DNA from: Flavobacterium fragile
GTDB taxonomy: Bacteria > Bacteroidota > Bacteroidia > Flavobacteriales > Flavobacteriaceae
NCBI RefSeq assembly: GCF_023634865.1
Contig: NZ_JAMLJN010000005.1
Coordinates: 175,879-239,878 of the forward strand
Length of the DNA: 64,000 bases
Direction: 5' to 3'
Shown: positions 8,050 to 17,102 of the stretch, piece by piece
Numbering within the stretch: the first letter of the stretch is position 1
How the letters are laid out: each line of letters opens with the position of its first letter
Notes under the pieces: model-generated
What the model saw: only the letters and a program-made list of their open reading frames with translations
Databases searched by the model: none
What the model was told of the DNA's origin: nothing
Made by a program: the position numbers and the translations under genes

Positions 8050-9396
8050 TTAAGCTAATCGTTCTATAAAATTGGCTGTAGTGGTTGCTCTAACATCTTC
8101 TAACGTAGCACCCGGCATTAATTCGGTTAGCGTTAGTTTTCCATCGATAAACTCAAATACCGCTTTATCAGTTATTACCATGTCTACCGCTTTTAAGGCG
8201 GTTAATGGTAAATCACAAACGGGAACCACTTTTGCGTCACCATTCTTCTCATTGTGCGTCATAGTGATGATTAATTTTTTAGCTCCAGAAGCTAAATCCA
8301 TCGCGCCACCCACTCCTAATAAAGGTTGACCCGGTACCGCCCAATTGGCTAAATTTGCCGCTTCATCAACCTGCAAACCTCCCATAATAGCCACATCAAT
8401 GTGTTTTCCTCTGATCATAGCAAATGAATCGGCAGAATCAAAATACGAAGATCCTTTTAAAGCCGTTACGGGAACTTTTCCAGCATTTACGGGATAATCC
8501 ATCGCACCTCCACCATCGGTTGGCGCTGGCCCCACGCCTAACATTCCATTTTCTGTATGCAGAATAATTTCATCTTCTTCAGAAATTAAATCGGCTACTA
8601 ATGTTGGGATACCGATTCCTAAATTCACTACATGCCCTCTTTTAAGTTCTTGTAAAGCTCTTTTAGCCATATTCATTCGAGATTCTGACACTTTTTTACT
8701 AGAGGAAACGGTTGCAGAACTACCTAAATCTTCTAAAGTTAAAGTTGCTTGAACCAAAAAGTCTACATAAGAACCCGGTGTATGAATGCATTCCGGTGCA
8801 ATTTCTCCAACAGGTACAATTTCTTCCACTTCTGCGATTACTAAATCTGCAGCCGTTGCCATAGCACGATTGAAATTTTGTTCCGTCATACGGTACTGAA
8901 GATTTCCAGCTGTATCTGCTTTCCAAGCACGAACAAAAGCAACATTTCCTCTAATCGCCGGAATAAAAACTTGTTCTACTCCATTTAATATTTTCACTTC
9001 TCTATCTTTAGCCAATTCCGTTCCGGCAGAAGTTGGCGTAAAAAAGCCACCAATACCAGCTCCACCCGCTCTGATAGCTTCGGCTAATGTGCCTTGTGGT
9101 AACAATTCGTATGCTACTACTCCGTCTTGGGCTGCCTTTACAGCCTCAGGATTTGACGTAAAGAATGAACCAATCATTTTTTTTATTTGACCATTTCTTA
9201 ATAGTCTTCCTCCACCAATACCAACTTCTCCCACATTGTTTCCAATGAAAGTTAGATTTTTGGTTTGTGTTTCTGCCAAAGCGTGCATCAGATGAACAGG
9301 ATTCCCTGTCATTCCAAAACCACCTTGTAGCAATATATCTCCGTCCTTTACCATAGCTGCAGCTTCCTGTAGTGTTATTTGAGGTATCGTCTTCAT
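8050..9396 (-). CDS. pcaIJ: 3-oxoadipate CoA-transferase, fused alpha and beta subunits
   Basis: A 448-residue protein in which the two usual subunits are joined. Residues ~1-225 form the alpha part ([30 protein letters not shown]). Residues ~240-448 form the beta part ([17 protein letters not shown] and [12 protein letters not shown], whose Glu is the catalytic residue forming the CoA thioester). It moves CoA from succinyl-CoA to beta-ketoadipate. Fused forms are known for this family (SCOT-like). It lies 4 bp downstream of pcaD and 11 bp upstream of the FUSC gene. A role in acetoacetate activation is possible but less likely here. Confidence 0.92.
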   Translation of the reverse strand: MKTIPQITLQEAAAMVKDGDILLQGGFGMTGNPVHLMHALAETQTKNLTFIGNNVGEVGIGGGRLLRNGQIKKMIGSFFTSNPEAVKAAQDGVVAYELLPQGTLAEAIRAGGAGIGGFFTPTSAGTELAKDREVKILNGVEQVFIPAIRGNVAFVRAWKADTAGNLQYRMTEQNFNRAMATAADLVIAEVEEIVPVGEIAPECIHTPGSYVDFLVQATLTLEDLGSSATVSSSKKVSESRMNMAKRALQELKRGHVVNLGIGIPTLVADLISEEDEIILHTENGMLGVGPAPTDGGGAMDYPVNAGKVPVTALKGSSYFDSADSFAMIRGKHIDVAIMGGLQVDEAANLANWAVPGQPLLGVGGAMDLASGAKKLIITMTHNEKNGDAKVVPVCDLPLTALKAVDMVITDKAVFEFIDGKLTLTELMPGATLEDVRATTTANFIERLA

Positions 9397-9400
9397 GTTT

Positions 9401-10189
9401 TTATTGTGTTAAATGTTGTGCGAAATGAATAATATGTTTCGAAAATTCTTCGGGATTAGCAAGATTAGAAAGGTGAGCCGCTTCCATTACTACCAATTGT
9501 GCATTGGGAATTTGTTCTTGTAAAAAAGTACCGTCTGTAACGGTAGTTACTTCGTCTTGTGCTCCGCATACAATCAAAGAAGGTACTTTTAAATGGTTTA
9601 ATTCCGTTCTAAAATCGGCGTCTCTCACCATGGCGCAACAGGCAACATAACCTTGTACGCTATTATTTTCGAAATTCTGAAGAATTTGCGTTACTTTTTC
9701 AGGATATTTTTCTCGGTATTCTTCAATAAACCAACGTTGAGCCGTGCCTTCCAAAATACTGGATAATCCGTGGTTAGTTACTTGAGTAATACGAATATTC
9801 CAACCTTCTTCTGTGCCAATTTTTGCCGCTGTATTGCACAAAACAATACCACTACATCTTTCCGGATAGTGAATTCCTAACCATTGCCCTATTAATCCTC
9901 CCATGGATAAACCACAAAAAATTACTTTGTCTAGTTTTAGGTAATTTAATAACTCTATGACGTCATTTCCTAATTTTTCCACTGCAACTATTTCTTGATC
10001 AATGGTACTTTTTCCATGTCCACGAGTATCGCTACGCAGGATATTGAAATGTTCTTTCAAATACGGAATATTTTCGTCCCACATTGAAAAATTAGTTCCC
10101 AATGAATTAGAAAAAACTAAAGTAATTTCCTTTCCATAGTCTTCAAAAAGATAATGGCATTCAAAATGACTTAATTTAATTTTAGGCAT
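9401..10189 (-). CDS. pcaD: 3-oxoadipate enol-lactonase
   Basis: A 262-residue alpha/beta hydrolase that opens beta-ketoadipate enol-lactone to beta-ketoadipate. The nucleophile elbow is GLSMGG, an oxyanion-side stretch [13 protein letters not shown] lies near the start, the catalytic Asp is probably in CGAQDEVT, and the His is in [12 protein letters not shown], all typical of PcaD. There is no CarboxymuconoLaDecarboxylase (PcaC) extension, in keeping with a catechol rather than a protocatechuate branch. It is preceded by a 120-bp gap containing a stem-loop after catA and followed closely by pcaIJ. Confidence 0.9.
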   Translation of the reverse strand: MPKIKLSHFECHYLFEDYGKEITLVFSNSLGTNFSMWDENIPYLKEHFNILRSDTRGHGKSTIDQEIVAVEKLGNDVIELLNYLKLDKVIFCGLSMGGLIGQWLGIHYPERCSGIVLCNTAAKIGTEEGWNIRITQVTNHGLSSILEGTAQRWFIEEYREKYPEKVTQILQNFENNSVQGYVACCAMVRDADFRTELNHLKVPSLIVCGAQDEVTTVTDGTFLQEQIPNAQLVVMEAAHLSNLANPEEFSKHIIHFAQHLTQ

Positions 10190-10257
10190 TTTATCTTTTT
10201 AATATTTGAATATTTTTTGTCCGTTTCATTTTTGTAAAAACATTTTCTAGGAGGCAA

Positions 10258-10283
10258 CTAAAGCTGACTTACATCAGCTTTAG
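10258..10283 (-). other. Perfect stem-loop between catA and pcaD
   Basis: CTAAAGCTGA and TCAGCTTTAG form a 10-bp perfect stem with a 6-nt loop. On the transcribed strand it is not followed by a T-run, so it is not a standard intrinsic terminator. It could be a partial terminator, an mRNA-stability element or a processing site that sets catA apart from the downstream genes. Confidence 0.5.
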
Positions 10284-10311
10284 TCGTAATTAATATTATT
10301 TAAAATACGGC

Positions 10312-11241
10312 TTAAGCCCCAACAGAAGCTCTAGATCTGTTGTTTTCACCAGCAGCAATATTTTCTCTATCAACTACCATGTTAAAATCGAATTCAATTT
10401 TAGCGAAAGCTTCCTCTTTACCATATTCCGCAGCTTTTTCAGCGGGGATTCTCACTACTGGTGGTACTAAATCTTCACGAGTTGCAAAAGCAAAATCGTC
10501 GAATGTTAAGGGATCACCTTCAATATTAATTTGGGTAGTTAATTTTCTAAATCCAGGCGCTGTTACGAAGAAGTGAATGTGAGCTGGTCTTGAACCATGA
10601 CGCCCTAAAAGCGACATTAAAGTATCAGTTGAACCTCCCGGAGGACAAGAATATCCTACAGGCAAGAACGATTTGAATTCATATTTACCATCTTTATCAG
10701 TAACAATTGCTCTTCTTAAATTAAACTCCGGCTGTGTGGAATCGAAATGAGAATACATACCTTTTAAGTTACAATGCCAAACTTCAACTTTAGCTCCCTC
10801 AACCGGATTTCCGTTTTCATCTTTTACAAATCCACTCATGTATAAACGCTCTGCTCCTTCTTCTGAAACTGTTTCTAATTCTGCATACGATTTAGATTCC
10901 GGCGAACCTGCCACATATAAAGGACCTTCGATAGTACGAGGTGTTTTAGCATTAATTCCGGCTTGCTCATCTTCCCAATCCATCATTACATCGATGAAGT
11001 GTTCAATTCCTGTTCCAGCGAAAACTAGTCCCCATTCTCCATTTCTACCAATTTCACCTAAGAAATCGCAAGCATGCCACATTTCTTCAGAAGTAATATT
11101 TAAATCGGCCATAGCATTAAACAAATCTTTTAATAATCTGTTTACTACTTCTTTTACTCTTTCATTTCCTTGACCTGGAGTTTCTTTAGATTTAATGTAA
11201 TCTAACACAGCATCGATACGAGCTTGTTCTATTCTTTTCAT
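10312..11241 (-). CDS. catA: Catechol 1,2-dioxygenase
   Basis: A 309-residue intradiol dioxygenase that uses non-haem Fe(III) to open catechol to cis,cis-muconate. The N-terminal helical dimerisation domain (~1-100) is the one found in catechol dioxygenases and absent from the protocatechuate enzymes. The iron ligands are seen in order: Tyr in GPLYVAGSP, Tyr in PVGYSCPPGG, and two His in GRHGSRPAHIHFFV. It lies between catC and pcaD in the operon. Hydroxyquinol dioxygenase is the close alternative, but catB and catC next door make catechol the likely substrate. Confidence 0.93.
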   Translation of the reverse strand: MKRIEQARIDAVLDYIKSKETPGQGNERVKEVVNRLLKDLFNAMADLNITSEEMWHACDFLGEIGRNGEWGLVFAGTGIEHFIDVMMDWEDEQAGINAKTPRTIEGPLYVAGSPESKSYAELETVSEEGAERLYMSGFVKDENGNPVEGAKVEVWHCNLKGMYSHFDSTQPEFNLRRAIVTDKDGKYEFKSFLPVGYSCPPGGSTDTLMSLLGRHGSRPAHIHFFVTAPGFRKLTTQINIEGDPLTFDDFAFATREDLVPPVVRIPAEKAAEYGKEEAFAKIEFDFNMVVDRENIAAGENNRSRASVGA

Positions 11242-11281
11242 AATATTGGATGTTTTTTGTGGTTATTGTTTGTATAAAAAA

Positions 11282-11572
11282 TTAAATAATTGTTTCTCTG
11301 ATTGCATTTAGGTGTTTACATACACTAGTTACTTTGATATTCATGTATGGAAACAATGGCAATGAACTGATAATCTGATGCAATTCGTCTGGACCATCAA
11401 CTTCCAAAACGGAAATATTAGCATACTTACCCGCCACGCGCCATAAGTATTTCCATTTTCCTGAAGATTGCCATTTCTGAGAGCATTCTTTTTCTCTGGC
11501 CAAATAATCCGCTAATTTTTCTTGACTCCAAGATTCGGGGATATTTACCTCCATTTCTACTACGTATACCAT
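11282..11572 (-). CDS. catC: Muconolactone delta-isomerase
   Basis: A 96-residue protein of the usual CatC length. It shows the family's opening MVYVVEMEVNIPESW, WKYLWRVAGKYANISVLEV and SLPLFPYMNIKVT. It converts muconolactone to beta-ketoadipate enol-lactone, linking CatB to PcaD. It is a small oligomeric ferredoxin-like fold enzyme of the cytosol. It lies 10 bp downstream of catB and 40 bp upstream of catA, which makes the pathway assignment firm. Confidence 0.93.
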   Translation of the reverse strand: MVYVVEMEVNIPESWSQEKLADYLAREKECSQKWQSSGKWKYLWRVAGKYANISVLEVDGPDELHQIISSLPLFPYMNIKVTSVCKHLNAIRETII

Positions 11573-11582
11573 TTGATTTTTT

Positions 11583-12704
11583 TTATTTTCGTTTGTATTT
11601 TTCTACTTGATTCATATCCAACTCCACTCCTAATCCTGAACCTTTTGGAAGTTCTAGGCTAAAGTTTTCAAATTTGATTGGCTTTTTAACAATGTCGTCG
11701 GTTAATAACAACGGGCCGAAAAGTTCCGTACCCCAATCTAAATTGGGTAGTGTTGCAAAGAGATGTGCCGAAGCAGCGGTACCAATAGTACCTTCTAACA
11801 TGGTACCACCATACAAAGAAATACCTGCTCCTTGAGCAATAGCCGCTTGTTTGGCAATATTGGTTAAACCTCCCGATTTTGAAATTTTTAAAGCAAAAAC
11901 GCTAGCCGCATGAAGTTTTGCTAATTTAAAAGCATCTTGAACCGTGGCTGCCGATTCATCTGCCATGATAGGTACTTCAAAATAAGAAGTTAAACGAGCT
12001 AAACCTTCAAAATTATATTTTGCTAAGGGTTGTTCAATTAGATCAATACCAGCTTCTTGTAATTTCTTAATGGCTTGTTTGGCCACTTGCTCACTCCACG
12101 CTTGATTGACATCGACCGTAACTTTACTATCTTGTCCTAATGCTTTTTTAATAGCTGCAACGTGTTGTACATCTTCGTTAGGACTTTTTCTACCGATTTT
12201 AAGTTTAAAAACATTGTGTCTTTTTTCGGCAATTAGCTTTTTAGCTTCTTCAATGTCTTTTTCTGTATCACCACTAGCTAAGGTCCATAAAACTGGTAAA
12301 GTTTCTGTAATAGCACCACCAAATAAATTGTGTAGTGGCACTCCTAATCTTTTGGCGTGACCATCTAACAAGGCGGTTTCAATACCTGATTTGGCGAAAT
12401 TATTTCCCGAAACATTTTTATCGAGTAGCTTCATCAGAAAATTAATCTGTGTGGGATCTTGTCCTATTAACAAAGGAGTAAAATAGGTATCGATAGCGAG
12501 TTTTATTCCTTCCGGAAATTCATCGGAATAGGAAATACCCCCTATGGTAGTAGCTTCGCCAATGCCTTCAATACCGTCAGATGAAAAAAGTCTGATAACC
12601 ACAATGGATTGGTTTCGCATTACCGTCATCGATAAATGATGAGGTCTGATTGTTGGTAAATCAACAATAAAAGTCTCAATATGAGTGATTTTTAGTTGTG
12701 ACAT
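11583..12704 (-). CDS. catB: Muconate cycloisomerase
   Basis: A 373-residue enolase-superfamily enzyme that lactonises cis,cis-muconate to muconolactone. Visible catalytic elements are the KLKIG lysine motif, the metal ligands in VTVDVNQAW, IEQPLA and IMADESA, and the second Lys in LKISKSGG. The N-terminal capping domain contains EGIGEATTIGG. It is the first structural gene of the leftward operon. Upstream are an exact -7 box and two palindromes. Chloromuconate or dipeptide-epimerase relatives share the fold, but catC and catA downstream support the muconate enzyme. Confidence 0.93.
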   Translation of the reverse strand: MSQLKITHIETFIVDLPTIRPHHLSMTVMRNQSIVVIRLFSSDGIEGIGEATTIGGISYSDEFPEGIKLAIDTYFTPLLIGQDPTQINFLMKLLDKNVSGNNFAKSGIETALLDGHAKRLGVPLHNLFGGAITETLPVLWTLASGDTEKDIEEAKKLIAEKRHNVFKLKIGRKSPNEDVQHVAAIKKALGQDSKVTVDVNQAWSEQVAKQAIKKLQEAGIDLIEQPLAKYNFEGLARLTSYFEVPIMADESAATVQDAFKLAKLHAASVFALKISKSGGLTNIAKQAAIAQGAGISLYGGTMLEGTIGTAASAHLFATLPNLDWGTELFGPLLLTDDIVKKPIKFENFSLELPKGSGLGVELDMNQVEKYKRK

Positions 12705-12714
12705 ATGTTTGTTT

Positions 12715-12753
12715 ACTTAGTAAGTGTTTTTTTGTGATTAGTAAGCACTTACT
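12715..12753 (-). promoter_or_regulatory. Two operator-like palindromes in the catB leader
   Basis: ACTTA-G-TAAGT (12715-12725) and AGTAAG-CA-CTTACT (12740-12753) are perfect inverted repeats sharing the CTTA/TAAG half-site, with centres about 26-27 bp apart. Both lie just downstream of the predicted catB transcription start. This placement suits a repressor such as the TetR protein encoded at the operon's end. Confidence 0.6.
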
Positions 12754-12764
12754 TACTTGATTAG

Positions 12765-12772
12765 CAAAATTA
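12765..12772 (-). promoter_or_regulatory. -7 element of the cat/pca operon
   Basis: The minus strand reads TAATTTTG, an exact TAnnTTTG match about 60 bp upstream of the catB ATG. The -33 region has no good TTG. A weak -33 is typical of activator-dependent promoters and fits the adjacent AraC gene. Confidence 0.55.
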
Positions 12773-12830
12773 TCAAGAAAACATATGTCGGTTATAGGAC
12801 TTTTATTTTATTACTGCGACAAATATTACT

Positions 12831-13733
12831 TTATGAAGATTTTGGCTTTACCCCAATGCTTTTTCGAAATTCATTTGGGGTTACCCCTGTTTTCTTTTTA
12901 AAAATTCTTGCAAAATAGCTTGGATCTTCAAAACCGATACTGTAACAAATTTCATTAATACTTTTTTCGATGTCGGATAATAAAACTTTTGATTCGTTAA
13001 TGAAATAATCCATAATGACTTCTTTAGGATGCTGTTGCGCAATGATATTACAAATTCGGTTTAAATGTCCCGTAGTAATATGGAGTTCCGAAGCATACTG
13101 TTCGATGGTTTTTTTATAGGTATGACTTTCACGAATGAGCTGTGAGAACCTTCTGAAATGAATGATTGAAGAATTGTCTTTATTGAATATCCTTAGGGGT
13201 GTACTTTTGGGAAGACGACTTAATTGTACAATAATTTTACCTATCATACTTTCCAGCATCAATAATTTACCTATATTTTCCTGATGATATTCCTCTATAC
13301 ATTCGAGCATATTTTGAAAAATAACTTCTGAATACGTATCTTTTTTTACTTCCGTTAATTGAAATGTTTCTAGCGCTATAACAGCCTCAGTTTCTCTTTT
13401 TATCATGTGTTCTAAAACGACATCGGAGAGACTAATAATCCAGCCTTTCATTTCTGTTTGGTGTTCAAAGCCGTGTTCAGTATTTTTAGGAATTGTTATA
13501 AAGGAAGGAGCCGTGACAGGAATTTTTTCACCATTATGAATTAACACTGTACTCCCCTTTATTATTAAAAAAATTTGAAACTGATTATTATGAATATGAG
13601 GTTTAATATTGTTATTGAATTCTTTTCCAATAACGCCAAAAGGGTAAATATACACCAAACCTTTCACAAATTCGATAGAACTTTTACCATATAATCCTTC
13701 AAAAAAAGTGCGACTAGTACTTTTCATATCCAA
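12831..13733 (-). CDS. AraC-family regulator
   Basis: A 300-residue regulator with an N-terminal cupin-type sensor (KPHIHNNQFQIFLIIKGSTVLIHNGE, then SFITIPKNTEHGFEH) and a C-terminal pair of HTH motifs (TIEQYASELHITTGHLNRICN and INEICYSIGFEDPSYFARIFKKKTGVTPNEFRK). This layout matches PobR/PobC-type activators of aromatic catabolism. It lies upstream of catB on the same strand with a 126-bp gap that contains the cat promoter, so it is the probable activator. Its own promoter should lie in the AT-rich region above 13733. Confidence 0.92.
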   Translation of the reverse strand: MDMKSTSRTFFEGLYGKSSIEFVKGLVYIYPFGVIGKEFNNNIKPHIHNNQFQIFLIIKGSTVLIHNGEKIPVTAPSFITIPKNTEHGFEHQTEMKGWIISLSDVVLEHMIKRETEAVIALETFQLTEVKKDTYSEVIFQNMLECIEEYHQENIGKLLMLESMIGKIIVQLSRLPKSTPLRIFNKDNSSIIHFRRFSQLIRESHTYKKTIEQYASELHITTGHLNRICNIIAQQHPKEVIMDYFINESKVLLSDIEKSINEICYSIGFEDPSYFARIFKKKTGVTPNEFRKSIGVKPKSS

Positions 13734-14185
13734 TTCTTAATCCTTCCAAAAATAAGAAATAAACTCATTAAAAACCAATCTAGTAAGTCTATAATTTTAA
13801 TTAAAAAAGATATATATCATTTTATATCACTTCAAAAATTCATATAAGTTCAAAAAACACAATCAACAAATTTACATATACTCAATAATTTATAAAAATA
13901 TTTATAAAATTTTTAATTTTTTATATTTCTTTTTGTATATTTAATCGTAATTAATTTAAAATTAAACAATAGAACTAAATCAAAAAAAATATCAAATTTT
14001 AATTTTAATTTAACAATAAGTTAACCTATGTTATTGGTATATTTGCGCCCGCTTCTTAACTACCCCCTTTTAGGAGTCAATATTATTGATTTTTTGCCCG
14101 AAAATCTATAAAGTGAATATACCTACACTAATACAAATCATGAAAACTGATGTGAAATTTATATTTACACATTAAAACTAATGCC
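13734..14185. other. AT-rich intergenic region between divergent units
   Basis: This 452-bp gap lies between the AraC gene (minus) and the pseudo-receiver gene (plus). No credible ORF is seen. It is almost entirely A/T except for a GC-richer patch GCGCCCGC near 14046. The exact -7 box TATATTTG at 14038-14045 may drive the plus-strand polysaccharide genes with a leader of about 135 nt. Confidence 0.5.
14038..14045 (+). promoter_or_regulatory. Candidate -7 element for the polysaccharide locus
   Basis: TATATTTG matches TAnnTTTG exactly. The transcript would have a leader of roughly 135 nt before the start codon at 14186, long for this group and therefore possibly regulated. The -33 element is weak. 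Confidence 0.4.
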
Positions 14186-14560
14186 ATGAAAATACTTGTC
14201 ATTGAAAAAAATGAAATAATAAAGAATTTAATTTTTCATATCCTACAAAAGGAAGGTTATGAAATTAAATTAGCATCTAACGGAAAAGAAGCTTTTGATT
14301 ACTTATCTGAGGAGGTTTTCAATATTGTTATCACTAACATTCACTTGCAATACTATTCTGGCTTTGAACTTATTGCTCTGATTAAATCTAAAGAAGATCA
14401 CAAAAAAACAAAAATTGTCGTATTATCAGATAATTTTACTCCTGATAATATGTTGAGATTATATCAAATGGGAATAGATGATATGATTGAAAAACCATTT
14501 ACACCAGTTGAAATGATTTGTAGAATTGGAAAATTATCAGAATTAATTAATAATAAATAA
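14186..14560 (+). CDS. Stand-alone pseudo-receiver (Asn at phosphosite)
   Basis: A 124-residue CheY-like protein with no output domain. Beta-1 (KILVIEKNE), beta-3 (FNIVITNIHL), the switch Ser81 in VVLSDN and Lys103 in IEKPF align well with receivers. The phospho-acceptor position is Asn51 instead of Asp, and one acidic-pocket residue is Lys8. Standard phosphorylation is therefore unlikely, although asparagine deamidation or phosphorylation-independent signalling cannot be excluded. It heads a compact operon and lies 5 bp before the HEAT-repeat gene. It may act as a protein-interaction switch for the glycosyltransferase system; that is inference. Confidence 0.85.
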   Translation: MKILVIEKNEIIKNLIFHILQKEGYEIKLASNGKEAFDYLSEEVFNIVITNIHLQYYSGFELIALIKSKEDHKKTKIVVLSDNFTPDNMLRLYQMGIDDMIEKPFTPVEMICRIGKLSELINNK

Positions 14561-14565
14561 ATGTC

Positions 14566-15651
14566 TTGATAGAGCTAATAAATAATATACCAGATACTTT
14601 GATAGGTATCTTTATTTTCAATATAGTAGTAGTTAATATTGGAATGTTATTGATTTTTATTTATAATAATCCAATTGCTTTTGATGACAAAAAAAATAAG
14701 AAAATCAAAAATATCTTCAATGAACTGCTAAGCGAACTCATTTTAAACGAGAACAAAATTGAATTAAAACAAAATCATGTTATAAAACAATTAAAAGTTC
14801 TAGAAAAAAAAAGAATGAAAACTATTTTCATTAAAACCTTAAAAGAATATGCAATATTCTTAAAAGGAAAAGAATTTGAAGCTCTAACAGAAATATATAA
14901 ATCTATTAATCTTCATATCAATGATATTAAAGATTTAGATAGCAATAGAGTAAATTCAATTTTAAACGCATTGGAGAGGCTCAATCGATTTAAAATAAAA
15001 GTTGACAGAGAAAAAATTAAGGCGCTTCAAAAACATAAAAGTCCAGAAGTAAGAGAATTAGCAAATTCATACACCCTAAATATATACAACGACTTAGACA
15101 TATATGAATTTCTTGATTTTACAAACGAACCTTTAACACCTTGGCAACAATTAGAATATTTTCAGTTAATTACTAATAATATTGAAGCACCTGTAATCAA
15201 CTTTAGTAAATGGATTGATCCAAAATATGATAACTCATTAATACTTTTAGCTCTTGATTTATGTGGACATTATAAACAAAAAAATGCATCTACAGCAATT
15301 CAAATTATGCTCAATATTTCCACCGATTCTAGAGTTAGAATTAAATTAATTAAAACTCTTGGAATCATAAACGATACAGATGCTATCGAATTTCTGATAC
15401 AAATTTTTAAAATAGAAAGTGAAAAAAAATGTAAAATAGAAATCATCAGAAGTTTAGGATATTTAGGATACAAAAATAAAAATGTGATTATATTCCTAGA
15501 GAATTTAATCGAAAACGAAACTAATATCTCAATCAAAAAAGCAGCTATAATTGGACTAAATCGAGTAAGTTATTCCTTTACAGCATTAGAAAAAAGAATT
15601 TACAATTTCGATATTGAAAAATCAACCAAAGAAGAATTAAAAGTAATATGA
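14566..15651 (+). CDS. Membrane-anchored HEAT-repeat protein
   Basis: A 361-residue protein with one N-terminal transmembrane helix (residues ~8-32, DTLIGIFIFNIVVVNIGMLLIF), then a long helical cytosolic region. The C-terminal ~150 residues hold HEAT-type repeats (SRVRIKLIKTLGIINDTDAIEFL, KCKIEIIRSLGYLG, ISIKKAAIIGLNRV). The start is a TTG codon: the only ATG just upstream (14561) is followed at once by a stop, and the first in-frame ATG would cut the membrane helix. It overlaps the glycosyltransferase gene by 4 bp (ATGA). It is probably a scaffold linking the pseudo-receiver to the synthase; the specific function is unknown. Confidence 0.82.
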   Translation: MIELINNIPDTLIGIFIFNIVVVNIGMLLIFIYNNPIAFDDKKNKKIKNIFNELLSELILNENKIELKQNHVIKQLKVLEKKRMKTIFIKTLKEYAIFLKGKEFEALTEIYKSINLHINDIKDLDSNRVNSILNALERLNRFKIKVDREKIKALQKHKSPEVRELANSYTLNIYNDLDIYEFLDFTNEPLTPWQQLEYFQLITNNIEAPVINFSKWIDPKYDNSLILLALDLCGHYKQKNASTAIQIMLNISTDSRVRIKLIKTLGIINDTDAIEFLIQIFKIESEKKCKIEIIRSLGYLGYKNKNVIIFLENLIENETNISIKKAAIIGLNRVSYSFTALEKRIYNFDIEKSTKEELKVI

Positions 15652-17099
15652 CCGATATTCTTACACTTTTACAACATTATTTTGAGACTTTTTATCCTTC
15701 AAATACTTACAATAACACAACTAGAATTTTAACTATTGGACTGTTTGGTAGTTTAATATTAACAAACGTATTTTCCTTTATTGCAATTAAACGTTATTTA
15801 TTCAAAAAGAACTTTTCCCAGAGTAAAAAATTAGCTTTAATGAATCATGCTCCAGGAATTAGTATTATCACAGGAGCACATAATGAGTCTTTAACTATTA
15901 TTGACAATGTACATTCTCTATTATCATTAAACTACCACAAATTTGAACTAATAGTAGTTAACGATGGTAGTAAAGACGATACTCTAGAAAAACTAATTAA
16001 AGAATTCGATTTAGAAGAAACAAAATATTTTTTCGAGACTATAATTCTTACAGCACCCATAAAAAAAGTATATAAGTCTAAGAATTTAGCTTATAAAAGT
16101 TTGGTAGTAATTGATAAAGTTAATGGTGGCGGAAAAGCCGATGCTATTAATGCCGGACTTAATTTAGCGAAATATGATTATTTTTTAAATATTGATGTTG
16201 ATTGCATCTTAGATTTTGACACATTACTAATTATGATGGATGTGGTATTGAATGAAAAGAAAAGATGTATTGGTGTGGGAGCAACACTTAGAATGTCAAA
16301 CTCAAGTTTTGTAAAGAGAGGGACAATTGAAAAAGTCGGAGTGCCAAAAAAATTATTAGTTCGATTTCAAGAATTAGAATATGTACGTTCGTTTGTTTTG
16401 GGTAAAATGGCATGGTCTTTTTTAAATGCGGTTCCAAATATTTCTGGTGGATTGGGGTTATTTGATAAAGAGATTGTGCTTAAAATTGGGGGATATGATA
16501 ATAATTCGTTAGGAGAAGACATGGATTTGGTTTTTAGAATGATTATTTACATGCAAGAAAACAACGAACCTTACTGTGTTAGAAGTGTTCCCCGAACTTT
16601 ATGTTGGACAGAAGGTCCAGAGTCATTAAAAATTCTTGTAAGACAACGTATTAGATGGTCTAGAGGGCTTGTTCAAATATTAAAAAAAAATAAACGAGTT
16701 CTATTCAATCCAAAGTATGGAATCATGGGAATGGTAATTTATCCTTATAACTTTTTTGTAGAATTTTTGTCACCATTCATCGAATTTACTGGTTTTTTGA
16801 TAATGATTTATTGCTTTTTTTACGATCCGATTATGTTCTTGAATATGCTATACTTAGTTGTTGTTATAATAAGTTTTTATGTAGGTTTAAGTTTTACAGC
16901 CGTTTTTTTAGATAGAAAAGTTTTTAAATATTATCAAAATAGCTTTGTAACATTAGGTATTGCAACAATGGCAATTTTAGAACCCATAATGTATCACCCT
17001 ATTATTTTATATTGTAGCATAAAAGGTTTTTTTGACGAAGTAACTGGAAAGAAAAAAAAATGGGGAGTAATGACTAGAAAAGGATTTAATAATATTTAA
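15648..17099 (+). CDS. Processive-type family 2 glycosyltransferase, membrane embedded
   Basis: A 483-residue inner-membrane synthase of the PgaC/NodC/YaiP kind. It has an N-terminal helix (~residues 20-48), then a GT-A domain with ITGAHNES, VVNDGSKDDT, GGKADAINAGL, the metal site NIDVDCI, the acceptor-site GEDMDLVF and the processivity motif RQRIRWSRG in Q-x-x-R-W position. Three or four C-terminal helices follow (~360-470). It would polymerise a sugar and push it across the membrane. There is no PilZ domain, so direct c-di-GMP control is not evident. It is flanked by the HEAT protein and an outer-membrane barrel. Confidence 0.92.
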   Translation: MTDILTLLQHYFETFYPSNTYNNTTRILTIGLFGSLILTNVFSFIAIKRYLFKKNFSQSKKLALMNHAPGISIITGAHNESLTIIDNVHSLLSLNYHKFELIVVNDGSKDDTLEKLIKEFDLEETKYFFETIILTAPIKKVYKSKNLAYKSLVVIDKVNGGGKADAINAGLNLAKYDYFLNIDVDCILDFDTLLIMMDVVLNEKKRCIGVGATLRMSNSSFVKRGTIEKVGVPKKLLVRFQELEYVRSFVLGKMAWSFLNAVPNISGGLGLFDKEIVLKIGGYDNNSLGEDMDLVFRMIIYMQENNEPYCVRSVPRTLCWTEGPESLKILVRQRIRWSRGLVQILKKNKRVLFNPKYGIMGMVIYPYNFFVEFLSPFIEFTGFLIMIYCFFYDPIMFLNMLYLVVVIISFYVGLSFTAVFLDRKVFKYYQNSFVTLGIATMAILEPIMYHPIILYCSIKGFFDEVTGKKKKWGVMTRKGFNNI

Positions 17100-17102
17100 G
17101 AT

